Source: Psychrobacillus mangrovi
Lineage (GTDB): Bacteria > Bacillota > Bacilli > Bacillales_A > Planococcaceae
Reading direction: 5' to 3'
Assembly: GCF_037104765.1 (NCBI RefSeq)
Contig: NZ_JBAWSY010000011.1
Coordinates: forward strand, 1 to 64,000
DNA length: 64,000 bases
In this document: one piece after another, positions 46,002 to 53,596 of the stretch
Layout: the number at the start of each line of letters is the position of its first letter
Numbering within the stretch: position 1 is the stretch's first letter
Program-made: the position numbers and the translations under genes
The notes under the pieces: generated by a model
Databases searched by the model: none
The model's input: only the letters and a program-made list of their open reading frames with translations
Told to the model about the DNA's origin: nothing

Positions 46002-46493
46002 ATGATTAGGGCGATCACGTTAAATGATATAGCAACTGTTCAACAAATCGCAAAGATCAGTTGGAACGACACATATAAAGGGATTATTCCAGACAATATA
46101 CAAGAGCTTTTTTTAGAAAAGGCTTATTCAAATACGATGTTAGCTAAAAGAATAGAAAAAACTATTTTTTTACTTGCAGAGTTTGAAGGAAAACCTATTG
46201 GATTTGCAAATTTTACGTATGTAGATGAAGATGGAGATGCTGAATTGACCGCTATCTATGTACTACCTGAGTATCAGCAAATAGGCTATGGTAAAAAGCT
46301 ACTCCTTGCTGGTTTGAACGAGATGCCGACGGGACGTCAGTTATTTGTCTATGTAGAGAGCAAAAATGATGGGGCTCGTGCATTTTATGAACATTTCGGT
46401 TTTGAATGCTTGGAAGAATTTGACGAGTACTTTGAAGGTCATCCACTGTCTACTGCTAAATATGTGTATTTATTAAAAACACCGACTTACTGA
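46002..46493 (+). CDS. GNAT acetyltransferase
   Basis: 163 residues, complete GNAT domain (AELTAIYVLPEYQQIGYGKKLLLAGL; FYEHFGFECLEEF). ATG 46002 is six bases after AGAGGTGA; the GTG at 45993 overlaps that site. The stop codon is in the loop of the following terminator. Confidence 0.88.
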   Translation: MIRAITLNDIATVQQIAKISWNDTYKGIIPDNIQELFLEKAYSNTMLAKRIEKTIFLLAEFEGKPIGFANFTYVDEDGDAELTAIYVLPEYQQIGYGKKLLLAGLNEMPTGRQLFVYVESKNDGARAFYEHFGFECLEEFDEYFEGHPLSTAKYVYLLKTPTY

Positions 46494-46508
46494 GTAAGTC
46501 GGTGTTTT
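46476..46508 (+). terminator. Terminator overlapping the GNAT stop
   Basis: AAAACACCGACTTAC / GTAAGTCGGTGTTTT stem with T-run, the stop codon TGA being in the loop. Confidence 0.92.
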
Positions 46509-46511
46509 CTC

Positions 46512-46548
46512 TTTATACCAGTTGATCTGGGCTGTAGTATTCTTGCTC
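46512..46548 (-). pseudogene. Duplicated 3' tail of the DUF4064 gene
   Basis: On the minus strand this segment encodes EQEYYSPDQLV-stop, a diverged copy of the last codons of the gene ending at 46647 (EQEYYNPDQPV-stop). The copy is cut off at the 28-31 bp motif pair. It suggests that the insertion separated an original 3' end from its gene, or a local duplication. Confidence 0.75.
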
Positions 46549-46606
46549 CTGCGCAAAGCTCGTCGCAGAAAAAACTTTGCTCCTGCGCAAAGCTCGTCGC
46601 AAAAAA
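46544..46606 (+). repeat. Tandem pair of the 28-31 bp motif
   Basis: TGCTCCTGCGCAAAGCTCGT followed by CGCA and A-run occurs at 46544 and again at 46578 (period 34). It is the reverse complement of the pair at 39666-39725, with one extra A. Confidence 0.85.
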
Positions 46607-46646
46607 GTACTTTACGTTCTTCTATCTTGAAAGAATTATGATTTAG

Positions 46647-47117
46647 TTATACCGGTTGATCTGGGTTATAGTATTCTTGCTCAGCAAATTGAACTGGTGG
46701 CTTACGGACGAAGCACATAATAGCTGCAATGTATAAAAGAATCGATGTTATCGATATTATTCCTGCAAATAGTCCAGCTAATATAAACATGATACCTGCT
46801 AACTTTGGATTTTTATTTTTGTTTATAGAAACTATTCCTACGATATTTAATATCAAACTAATTACAAGGATAATAATAAAACCCCATCCAAATACATTAA
46901 AAAAGTTTGGTAGGACGTCTAACACTTGCGTTACTGCTTCCGCATCTTGACTAGTTAAAGTAGGATCACTTAATATTTCTTGCTGAAATCCAGTCTGAAA
47001 TGCCTCATCTTGAATAACTGCACTTCCGTTCACTACTATAATCGACGTCAAAATAATCCCCAATAGCGTGAAAATCGCACTAATAATACCTAATATCTTT
47101 TCTCCTGTACGAGACAT
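46647..47117 (-). CDS. DUF4064 membrane protein
   Basis: 156 residues with four transmembrane helices (IISAIFTLLGIILTSIIVV, FGWGFIIILVISLILNIVGIV, LAGIMFILAGLFAGIISI, ILLYIAAIMCF) and a soluble loop after helix 1. This is the DUF4064 organisation common in Bacillota; function unknown. GGAGGTATAC precedes the start. A second, diverged copy of its C-terminal codons lies 100 bp downstream. Confidence 0.83.
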   Translation of the reverse strand: MSRTGEKILGIISAIFTLLGIILTSIIVVNGSAVIQDEAFQTGFQQEILSDPTLTSQDAEAVTQVLDVLPNFFNVFGWGFIIILVISLILNIVGIVSINKNKNPKLAGIMFILAGLFAGIISITSILLYIAAIMCFVRKPPVQFAEQEYYNPDQPV

Positions 47118-47221
47118 AAGTATACCTCCGTTAAATATTTATTCTACAATAATTTTACGTTTCACCTTTTAAAAAGTTTCATCTTTTTTAAATTTTACCC
47201 TAGAAATAATGAAATAAACTT

Positions 47222-47247
47222 GTTTAACAATTATTCTATGGGGGTAC
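47222..47247 (+). promoter_or_regulatory. Sigma-B-type promoter of a 30-residue gene
   Basis: GTTTAA (47222-47227), 14 bp, GGGTAC (47242-47247): eleven of twelve bases match the sigma-B consensus at the right spacing. The small gene starts 39 bp downstream. Confidence 0.75.
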
Positions 47248-47285
47248 TAATATACTAACGCTTACTACAGAAAGGAAGGAATAGG

Positions 47286-47378
47286 ATGGAGAAAAAGTTA
47301 ATCTTTAATCAGTCAGATTTCTTATACACATTGGCAGGTGCATCAGTATTAACTGGTATTTTAGTTTTATTTATTTAA
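47286..47378 (+). CDS. Tiny membrane protein, 30 residues
   Basis: MEKKLIFNQSDFLYTLAGAS then a hydrophobic helix to the stop (VLTGILVLFI). Strong ribosome binding site GGAAGGAA six bases upstream, a sigma-B-type promoter and a terminator 12 bases after the stop all support a real small gene. Family not recognised. Confidence 0.78.
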   Translation: MEKKLIFNQSDFLYTLAGASVLTGILVLFI

Positions 47379-47390
47379 CGATACAAATGT

Positions 47391-47436
47391 AAAAGGCAAT
47401 CCACTTATCTTAAATAAGCGGATTGCCTTTTATATT
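47391..47436. terminator. Terminator of the 30-residue gene
   Basis: AAAAGGCAATCC-ACTTA / TAAGCGGATTGCCTTTT stem followed by ATATTTTTT. It also faces the end of the convergent acetyltransferase gene at 47439. Confidence 0.9.
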
Positions 47437-47438
47437 TT

Positions 47439-47720
47439 TTAAGCTTTTACATCATCATATTCGTTGGATTTATTAAAAGCCGCCACAACGTATGAGCATA
47501 CAGCTTCCATTTTTAAATCTTTTTCACGAGCGTAGGTTACTGCAGTGTCTAATAATTTCTTCGCTATACCCTGCCCTCGAAGTTTATCTGACACGTATGT
47601 GTGGTCCATTACCATGACATCTCCAAGTAAAGTCCACGTAATTTCACCAAGTCTTTCACCATCTTGGATATATTGATAGGCAAAAACATCATTACCCAAT
47701 TCTTTGTATTGAAATTCCAC
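47439..47720 (-). CDS. YjdJ/NATD1-type small acetyltransferase
   Basis: 93-residue minimal GNAT (GEITWTLLGDVMVMDHTYVSDKLRGQGIAKKLLDTAVTYAREKDLKMEAVCSYV region), of the Gcn5-related YjdJ class with the conserved final Cys/Tyr. Substrate unknown. GGAGTGG precedes the start. Confidence 0.87.
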   Translation of the reverse strand: MEFQYKELGNDVFAYQYIQDGERLGEITWTLLGDVMVMDHTYVSDKLRGQGIAKKLLDTAVTYAREKDLKMEAVCSYVVAAFNKSNEYDDVKA

Positions 47721-47753
47721 AGTTTACCACTCCTTTTTTGAATTTTAACATAA

Positions 47754-48722
47754 TTATTTGTTAATTGACAATGGACGCAACTTTGCTTCAATTTGCTCTC
47801 TTCTTGGTTCTAAAAAAGGAGGTAGAGCTAGAGACTCACCTAAAGACTCCAATGGTTCGTCTGAATTGAATCCTGGCTCATCTGTAGCCAATTCATATAA
47901 GATACCATTCGGCTCTCTGAAATAAATAGATTTGAAATAATAACGATCTACCAAACCAGATGTAACAAATCCTTTAGAACGCAATAATTCTTCCCATTTT
48001 GGATAGTCTTCCATTGTAGGTACACGGAATGCAACATGGTGCACACTTCCTCTTCCTGGTCTCTCTGGAGGCAAATCTGTTCGCGTTTCAATATGCACTT
48101 CGCCTGCAGGACCTCCGGCACCTATAGTATAAACTAACACTTCAGGCATATCCGCAACATCTGATGGATATGATCCAGCTAACGTGAACCCTAGAATTTC
48201 TGTAAGCACTTTTTCTGTTGGCTTTGCTTTTCGCACAGTTAGCTTCACCGGCCCTAATCCCACAATCGCATTTTCAGCAGAGATCTCTTCTTTCACCCAA
48301 GCCTCTCCATATGGAATTCCTTTACCGTCATCGACTACTAGCATTAAACGGGAGCCTTCAAAGTCTTCAAAATAAAGTGTTTTCCGCCCGAATTTATCTT
48401 TTATTTCATCATGGGGTACTTCCAACTTCGTAAATCTTTCTTTCCAAAATTTCAGAGCATCTTCGTTTTTTACACGGAATCCCGTATTGCTAATACTTGA
48501 TACTCCAGGATATGTTCTTCCTGCCATCGGAATGTCAAAGTAAGTCATATCTGTTCCGGGGGTTCCTTTAGCATCTGCATAAAACAAATGATAGGAAGAT
48601 GTACTATCTTGATTGACTGTTTTTTTCACTAATCTCATGCCAAGTATTCTTGTAAAAAAGTCGTGATTTTTATCAGCATCTGCTGTGATTGCTGACACAT
48701 GGTGTATTCCTGCTAATTTCAT
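47754..48722 (-). CDS. mhqO: Ring-cleaving dioxygenase (MhqO/MhqA-like glyoxalase-fold)
   Basis: 322 residues made of two glyoxalase/VOC halves (HHVSAITADADKNHDFFTRILGMRLVKKTVNQD at the start; VHHVAFRVPTMEDYPKW and ILYELATDEPGF later). It is like B. subtilis MhqO/MhqA, induced by quinones and catechols. Its promoter carries an excellent MhqR-type operator (48740-48757), which supports the assignment. No mhqR gene is in the window. Confidence 0.9.
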   Translation of the reverse strand: MKLAGIHHVSAITADADKNHDFFTRILGMRLVKKTVNQDSTSSYHLFYADAKGTPGTDMTYFDIPMAGRTYPGVSSISNTGFRVKNEDALKFWKERFTKLEVPHDEIKDKFGRKTLYFEDFEGSRLMLVVDDGKGIPYGEAWVKEEISAENAIVGLGPVKLTVRKAKPTEKVLTEILGFTLAGSYPSDVADMPEVLVYTIGAGGPAGEVHIETRTDLPPERPGRGSVHHVAFRVPTMEDYPKWEELLRSKGFVTSGLVDRYYFKSIYFREPNGILYELATDEPGFNSDEPLESLGESLALPPFLEPRREQIEAKLRPLSINK

Positions 48723-48739
48723 TTCTTTCTCCTCCTATT

Positions 48740-48757
48740 TATCTTGAATTCGAGATA
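48740..48757. promoter_or_regulatory. MhqR-type operator
   Basis: TATCTTGAATTCGAGATA, a palindrome with one mismatch, agrees with the B. subtilis MhqR box tATCTcgaAtTCgAGATa. It is 17 bp before the dioxygenase start and downstream of the promoter at 48772-48800, a position for repression. Confidence 0.85.
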
Positions 48758-48771
48758 TTTTTATTAGTTTT

Positions 48772-48800
48772 ATAATATCAAATAAATACAGTATGTGCAA
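48772..48800 (-). promoter_or_regulatory. Promoter of the mhqO-like gene
   Basis: On the minus strand TTGCAC (48795-48800), 17 bp, TATTAT (48772-48777). The MhqR-type palindrome covers the region just after the expected start. Confidence 0.65.
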
Positions 48801-48910
48801 ATAGGAAGTTTTTATTAATGATTCTACGTTGAGTGTTGCAAGCATATCCGTGTTTCTACTTTCAAAGAGCTTGTTATACATAAACTGTAACGGATAAATC
48901 ACCAACTATA

Positions 48911-49012
48911 GGCATTCGCGCTGGCCGCACGTTCGCATGAGCCGCTGTATGCGCTAGCGCGCAAACATCTGTCTCATACGGCACGTCATGCGGCTAACAA
49001 AGCGCGAATACC
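48911..49012. repeat. GC-rich element with 12-bp inverted ends (102 bp)
   Basis: GGCATTCGCGCT at the left and AGCGCGAATACC at the right are inverted repeats with one mismatch. The interior has further palindromes (GCGCTAGCGC) and GCATGAGCC / TGTCTCATACG. It lies in the 48801-49223 gap, which has no gene. Confidence 0.65.
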
Positions 49013-49107
49013 AGTGCCCCCTGTTAAATAAGTAGAGGTCTATTCTGGAATAAATTGTTCTGAATTCAGCTCCTAATTACTTCTTACTGTATAAATAGAA
49101 TGTTCTA

Positions 49108-49194
49108 GGATGTGCGCCTTAAACGCCGTGGGAGCGATGAAGGAGCGACTCATCCTGCGGAGGCTCATGCGTAGCGTGCGGCAAGCGCACATCC
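49108..49194. repeat. GC-rich element with 12-bp inverted ends (87 bp)
   Basis: GGATGTGCGCCTT and AAGCGCACATCC are inverted ends with one extra base. The interior includes GGAGCGATGAAGGAGCGACT and GGCTCATGCGTAGC. It shares vocabulary (CTCATGCG, CATCCGTCTTATG) with the neighbouring 102-bp element, so the two may be related. Confidence 0.65.
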
Positions 49195-49223
49195 GTCTTA
49201 TGCTTACTAAAGATATAGCCCAT

Positions 49224-49260
49224 AAAAAAACACCCTAATTGCCTCGATGGCAATTAGGGT
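49224..49260 (-). terminator. Terminator of the DUF1002 gene
   Basis: CACCCTAATTGCC / GGCAATTAGGGTG stem followed by seven T on the minus strand, eight bases after the stop. Confidence 0.93.
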
Positions 49261-49267
49261 GTCTAGA

Positions 49268-50179
49268 TTATTTAAACATAGAACGAATGGAATCAATTAA
49301 ATTATTAAAAAAGTCTTTAACACCTTGCCAGAACCCTTCATTATCTACAATGTTACCAATCTTATCTTCTATCGTTTTACTTAAATCATTCAATTGATCA
49401 GACCATTGGCTAAAATCTATATCTAACTGACGAATTCGATCCATCAAATCTATCAATAATTGACGATCTTTTTCGGATAGTTCAATTTGTAAATTCGCTA
49501 ACTGTTCTGAAACAATTTTTTCTACTTCTTCCCGCGAAACAGGATTTTGCTCAGCAATTTGCTTTTTAATTTCCGTCAGCAATTCGCTTACTTTTGCTTC
49601 GTCAATACCTGCCTCTTTTGCTAGGTTTGTCGCTACTGATAATTCATCATTTGCTACATCTGTACGTTCTGGATCTAACTCTCCACCTGTCACTTCATAA
49701 GCTTTATATATTCCTACTAGTGCAGAATGACCAGTTACTGGTTTTGGGGCTGCAATTTCTACAACTGCGTCTTGAATACCCGCTGTAAGCATTGCATTTG
49801 CATACATCTCTGAAGTTACTTCGGTAATGTTATCTGGTGTGACAATATTGATCACTAAGCCTTTTCCCGCATCTTTTCTAGTTATTTTAGCCGACGAAAA
49901 CATACGTGCAGATTCATCACCATCTTTTAAATACGTCGCTAAATCTTTACCTGTCACAACTATTTCTTGAACATCCGAGTTCTCGGTTATTTTTAAACTA
50001 TCTTTAACACTCTTTTTTTGTTCTTCTGTTAGGTTACCACCGTAAACGACGATAGGAGCACCAAACTTTTCGTTAACTGCTTCTGTAGTGCCGGTAGAGT
50101 CCGCATACGTGATCGAGGGAGTAACCAAAACTCCAATCAATAAAATAGCAGCTATAAATGGTTGTAATAATTTCTTCAC
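49268..50179 (-). CDS. DUF1002 secreted protein
   Basis: 303 residues: a signal peptide (MKKLLQPFIAAILLIGVLVTPSITYA), then the DUF1002 domain (FGAPIVVYGGNLTEEQKKSV ... HSALVGIYKAYE) and a C-terminal helical region with coiled-coil character ending in an amphipathic segment. GTG 50179 is chosen because AAGGGGG is eight bases upstream and it places a normal signal peptide at the N-terminus; an ATG at 50272 would add an unlikely 31-residue basic leader. Function unknown. Confidence 0.85.
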   Translation of the reverse strand: MKKLLQPFIAAILLIGVLVTPSITYADSTGTTEAVNEKFGAPIVVYGGNLTEEQKKSVKDSLKITENSDVQEIVVTGKDLATYLKDGDESARMFSSAKITRKDAGKGLVINIVTPDNITEVTSEMYANAMLTAGIQDAVVEIAAPKPVTGHSALVGIYKAYEVTGGELDPERTDVANDELSVATNLAKEAGIDEAKVSELLTEIKKQIAEQNPVSREEVEKIVSEQLANLQIELSEKDRQLLIDLMDRIRQLDIDFSQWSDQLNDLSKTIEDKIGNIVDNEGFWQGVKDFFNNLIDSIRSMFK

Positions 50180-50324
50180 TCCAATATCCCCTTTCTTCCA
50201 ATCCATTCTTCCATTAGTACGAAAAAAGGAGTAAAAAGTTCCGAATAATCGTTTCTTTTTACTCATTTCCAAGTTTTGCTATCCATTTAGTATTTGTCCA
50301 ACTTTAGTGTTGAGCGCTTATCTT

Positions 50325-51191
50325 TTACATTTTAACTTCTGTCCAACCATCATTTTGAACAATTTTTCCTTCTTTCATGAGTTTGCCAAGTGCTCGTTTA
50401 AAAGCTGCTTTACTCATCGTAAACATCTCTTGAATTTCCTCAGGTGTTGACTTATCTGTAAAAGGCATTCTGCCTCCCACGTCATTTAAATACCTGAAAA
50501 TAGATTCTGCATCGTCTCCTAAACGTTCATGTTTACGTGGTAATAAGGAACCGTTAAGAGAACCATCTTCTTTTGTATCAATGATACGAACAGTTAAATC
50601 TTGTCCTAGTCTCGGTTCTTCCACACGTTCTGATTCGTGCACGAAAATACGGTAATTCTCTGGGACACTAAGTAAGAATGACCCAACTGGAAGAAGTCTA
50701 TAAGCTCTTGCTTGTAAATTCTTGTTAAGTAACGTAGTTGGTGCATCTATATATAATTCCTCCACGCGATCTTCCGTTGCTAGACGGCCAAACAACTCTC
50801 CGTCTTTGTCTGTGCGAAGTGTCATATATAAGTGATCACCTGTAACTGGCCAGAGTTCCTTCACTTTCGGTAAGTCCTCCGCTTTTACTTGTACTTCCTT
50901 AGACGTACCAATATCGACAAATGCCCCTTCTTTATCCGTAACTTTTATGACACGTGCCCATCCATACGTTCCCTTTTGAATTGTTGGAAGTTGTGTAGTA
51001 GCTGATAAATTCCCTCTACGGTCGACAAATAAAAACACTTCTATCGTGTCATCTTCTTGTAAATCTTCTGGAGCTTCTGAAGCATTTAAAGAGATTTCTT
51101 CTTGTTTATGTGTAAGAATCCATTTCGATCCTTCTTTTTCCTGCACTTTTAATTTTACTATTTCCCCTGATTCTAACTCTGCCAAATTCAC
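50325..51191 (-). CDS. cvfB: CvfB-type S1 RNA-binding protein
   Basis: 288 residues, like Staphylococcus CvfB and B. subtilis YitL: N-terminal S1-like repeats (TYGWARVIKVTDKEGAFVDIGTSKEVQV) and a C-terminal winged helix (FTMSKAAFKRALGKLMKEGKIVQNDGWTEV). It binds RNA and affects virulence gene expression in staphylococci. GTG 51191 is preferred, since AAGGAG lies directly before it and overlaps the alternative TTG at 51209. Confidence 0.9.
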   Translation of the reverse strand: MNLAELESGEIVKLKVQEKEGSKWILTHKQEEISLNASEAPEDLQEDDTIEVFLFVDRRGNLSATTQLPTIQKGTYGWARVIKVTDKEGAFVDIGTSKEVQVKAEDLPKVKELWPVTGDHLYMTLRTDKDGELFGRLATEDRVEELYIDAPTTLLNKNLQARAYRLLPVGSFLLSVPENYRIFVHESERVEEPRLGQDLTVRIIDTKEDGSLNGSLLPRKHERLGDDAESIFRYLNDVGGRMPFTDKSTPEEIQEMFTMSKAAFKRALGKLMKEGKIVQNDGWTEVKM

Positions 51192-51352
51192 CGCTCTCCT
51201 TCTGACCAATTATGTTACCGGTCTTGACCTACTACTTTTAATTTGTATCATGCTTTATCTGTTTTATATCGTAAACCTTTACTTTACTTATTACCGTTTC
51301 GTTTGCATTATAAACTCTACAATTAATCTGTAACAAAGACTATGTATAAAAA

Positions 51353-51772
51353 CTATTCACTTTCTGCTTCTTGTAACTCAAGAAGCTTTGATTGAAGATC
51401 CGGATTCTCTTCCAAAAATAAAACTACATCTGCTATACGGTCGATTGAATTCCAGCTTAGATGATGCTCGATTCCTTCTACATCATTGTAAATATTTTCT
51501 TCTTTCACTCCGATTAGTCTTAAGAAATCTTCTAATAAATCATGTCTTTTCACTAATTTCTTACCAAGTTTTAACCCCTTAGGAGTAAGTGTAAGTCCAC
51601 GGTATTTCTCATAAATTAAAAAACCGTCTTTATCCAATTTCTGCACCATTTTAGTCACAGATGAAGGCAAGACAGATAATGCTTCTGCAATGTCAGACAC
51701 ACGAGCATACCCTTTCTGCTCGATTAACAAATATATTTGTTCGATATGGTCTTCCATGCTTGGTGTTGGCAT
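51353..51772 (-). CDS. mntR: Manganese-responsive transcriptional regulator MntR
   Basis: 139-residue DtxR-family repressor nearly identical to B. subtilis MntR. Metal ligands are visible: Asp8 and Glu11 in PSMEDHIEQIY, and the EGIEHHLS segment with Glu99/Glu102/His103. In the presence of Mn(II) it represses manganese uptake and activates efflux. AAGGAAG precedes the start. No mnt transporter gene is in the window. Confidence 0.95.
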   Translation of the reverse strand: MPTPSMEDHIEQIYLLIEQKGYARVSDIAEALSVLPSSVTKMVQKLDKDGFLIYEKYRGLTLTPKGLKLGKKLVKRHDLLEDFLRLIGVKEENIYNDVEGIEHHLSWNSIDRIADVVLFLEENPDLQSKLLELQEAESE

Positions 51773-51869
51773 ACGTATCTTCCTTTCATAACTACTCCCT
51801 TTATTTTACTACAATGCGCTCTTCTTCACAAATATAGCTATATTCTCCTATTTGTTCTCTTTACATGAA

Positions 51870-51895
51870 AGAACCTTATCATATGATAAGGTTCT
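51870..51895 (-). terminator. Palindrome after the ComFB-like gene
   Basis: Perfect 26-bp palindrome with half AGAACCTTATCAT, 22 bases after the gene end. The T-run is short (TTTC), so it is a modest terminator. Confidence 0.55.
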
Positions 51896-51916
51896 AAAGA
51901 GAAAAATGTAAGGGCG

Positions 51917-52186
51917 TCAGCTTCGATGTGGATACTTTCCGATTACATGAATAGACTGGATTATTCTCTTATTAATCCATTCTAAGTTTTCTTTTGAATT
52001 TAAACGTTCAAATACAGCAGTTCTTCCCTTATCTGTTGTTACATAATGTGCTGGTAGTGTATTTAAGCTTAAAGCAATAATATCCATTTCACATTGTTCA
52101 CATTTACAGAAGGTTTGGTATTCCGGTCCTCTCATAAGCATCGTGACTATGCTCTTTACAATCTCTTCCATTACATTAGTAAGCAA
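51917..52186 (-). CDS. comFB: ComFB-like protein
   Basis: 89 residues matching the late-competence ComFB family (MEEIVKSIVTMLMRGPEYQTFCKCEQCEMDIIALSLNTLPAHYV). Three cysteines, CKCEQC, form a zinc-binding site as in ComFB. In B. subtilis comFB lies between comFA and comFC; here it is alone. ComFB proteins in other bacteria bind cyclic di-nucleotides, which may be a more general role. Confidence 0.88.
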   Translation of the reverse strand: MLTNVMEEIVKSIVTMLMRGPEYQTFCKCEQCEMDIIALSLNTLPAHYVTTDKGRTAVFERLNSKENLEWINKRIIQSIHVIGKYPHRS

Positions 52187-52220
52187 ATTTATCTCTTCTT
52201 TCCTTAAAAGTTATCCTGAT

Positions 52221-52246
52221 GTTTAACACTATATACAAAGGGGTAA
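52221..52246 (+). promoter_or_regulatory. Sigma-B-type promoter of the small Lmo0937-like gene
   Basis: GTTTAA (52221-52226), 14 bp, GGGTAA (52241-52246), eleven of twelve matches to the sigma-B consensus. The gene starts 42 bp downstream. Confidence 0.78.
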
Positions 52247-52287
52247 AACTTTAATAACCAAATGCTCAAGCGGAAAGGAGAATATAT

Positions 52288-52443
52288 ATGGGTAAATTAT
52301 TATGGTCTATTATTGTAATTTTAATTGTACTTTGGTTACTCGGTTTAGTATTAAAGATTGGTGGAGGACTAATCCACACATTACTAATTATAGCAGTTAT
52401 TATTTTTGTTATTCAACTTATAACAGGAAGACGATCGGTATAG
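52288..52443 (+). CDS. Lmo0937-family small membrane protein
   Basis: 51 residues: two hydrophobic segments (LLWSIIVILIVLWLLGLVLKI and HTLLIIAVIIFVIQLI) with a Gly-rich turn, ending TGRRSV. It matches the Lmo0937/DUF5670 family. GGAAAGGAG is seven bases upstream of the ATG. Sigma-B-type promoter upstream and a terminator right after the stop. Confidence 0.88.
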   Translation: MGKLLWSIIVILIVLWLLGLVLKIGGGLIHTLLIIAVIIFVIQLITGRRSV

Positions 52444-52446
52444 AAA

Positions 52447-52472
52447 AAGGATGCTCCAGGAGCATCCTTTTT
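52447..52472. terminator. Bidirectional terminator between convergent genes
   Basis: AAAAGGATGCT / AGCATCCTTTT stem with A/T-runs on both strands. Confidence 0.92.
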
Positions 52473-53581
52473 TATTGTTTTGTTTTCCCATAAATACATG
52501 TGTCTCTCAGCTTTTTCCCGTCAGCAGATAGGGAGTCTTTATGGAGTATACCCTCTAATGTATATCCAACTCTTTCTGCAACGGAGCGACTACGGACATT
52601 TTCAGTATCACAACGGATTTCCACTCGGTTAGCATGTAACTCCTCAAAGGCAAATTGTGTTATCCGATCACAAGCTTCCGTCATTAAACCTTTTCCTTCA
52701 AACCTACGATCAATCCAATAGCCAATTTCGAATTTACGTACATTCCAATCGATTCGATGTAAACCGGATGCACCTACAAACTCACCAGTATCTTTCAAGA
52801 ATAAATGGAGACGTAAATCTTTTCGTGTAATAAAATCTGCGACAGCTTGGCGTAAGTTAGTCGTTGACTGTTCTAATGTTTGCTTAGTTTGAGCCCATGG
52901 CATCCACTCTTTTAAAGCTTCATGAGAGTTAATCACCGATTTCCACACCACTTCTGCATCCTCCAAATGAGGTGCTCTAATTATAAGCCGGTCCGTATAA
53001 AACTCCTCTGAAAAAGAGTGTCGCTCTTCGTTTTTTGCTTTTTTAATGAAATCATCATCCCAATTAACCGGAGTTGCAGTTCCTTTTAAAAAGTCATCTC
53101 TCGTCATTCCATATGTCACCGCATCATAGTAAGAATCTTCCTTAGGGGAGAACCACGCCTGTCGGAGCTGTGCTTCTTTCACAAAGCCTGCTCTTTCAAA
53201 TGTTTTACGCATAGCAAAGTTATCTTGTCGAGTATGACCCTCTAATCGTATTTTGACTTCAGGTAGTTGGAAAACATACTCCGTAACCATTTTCAACGCA
53301 CGAGGTCCATATCCTCTCCCCCGTGCTCCATCTGCAATTCGTAAATCAAATAAAGGAATCTCATCTTGTAAGTCATAAATTTTAACGATTCCTACTTGTT
53401 CATTTTTTTCATTTTCCACCCAGAATGTCTTCACTTGGTCCGATTGATATCCGCCTTCTTCAATCGTCTTTTCTATTAATTCTCTCGCAGGATGAGAGTT
53501 ACCATGATATGGCCACGTGTTGGTCGTCATAAAATGAATTAGCTCTTCTTGTTCTTTCATTGTCCATTCTGTAAGCTTCAT
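52472..53581 (-). CDS. Tandem GNAT acetyltransferase fusion
   Basis: 369 residues holding two GNAT domains. The N-terminal one (about 1-165) has RGRGYGPRALKMVTEYVF and FERAGFVKEAQ; the C-terminal one (about 190-365) is RimJ/RimL-like with RLIIRAPHLEDAEVVWKSV, FEGKGLMTEACDRITQFAFEELHANRVEIRCDTENVRS and ERVGYTLEG. Such doubles are seen in Bacillus but targets are unknown. It starts with a modest site and ends two bases from the shared terminator. Confidence 0.9.
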   Translation of the reverse strand: MKLTEWTMKEQEELIHFMTTNTWPYHGNSHPARELIEKTIEEGGYQSDQVKTFWVENEKNEQVGIVKIYDLQDEIPLFDLRIADGARGRGYGPRALKMVTEYVFQLPEVKIRLEGHTRQDNFAMRKTFERAGFVKEAQLRQAWFSPKEDSYYDAVTYGMTRDDFLKGTATPVNWDDDFIKKAKNEERHSFSEEFYTDRLIIRAPHLEDAEVVWKSVINSHEALKEWMPWAQTKQTLEQSTTNLRQAVADFITRKDLRLHLFLKDTGEFVGASGLHRIDWNVRKFEIGYWIDRRFEGKGLMTEACDRITQFAFEELHANRVEIRCDTENVRSRSVAERVGYTLEGILHKDSLSADGKKLRDTCIYGKTKQ

Positions 53582-53596
53582 GCTATCCCTCCCGTG

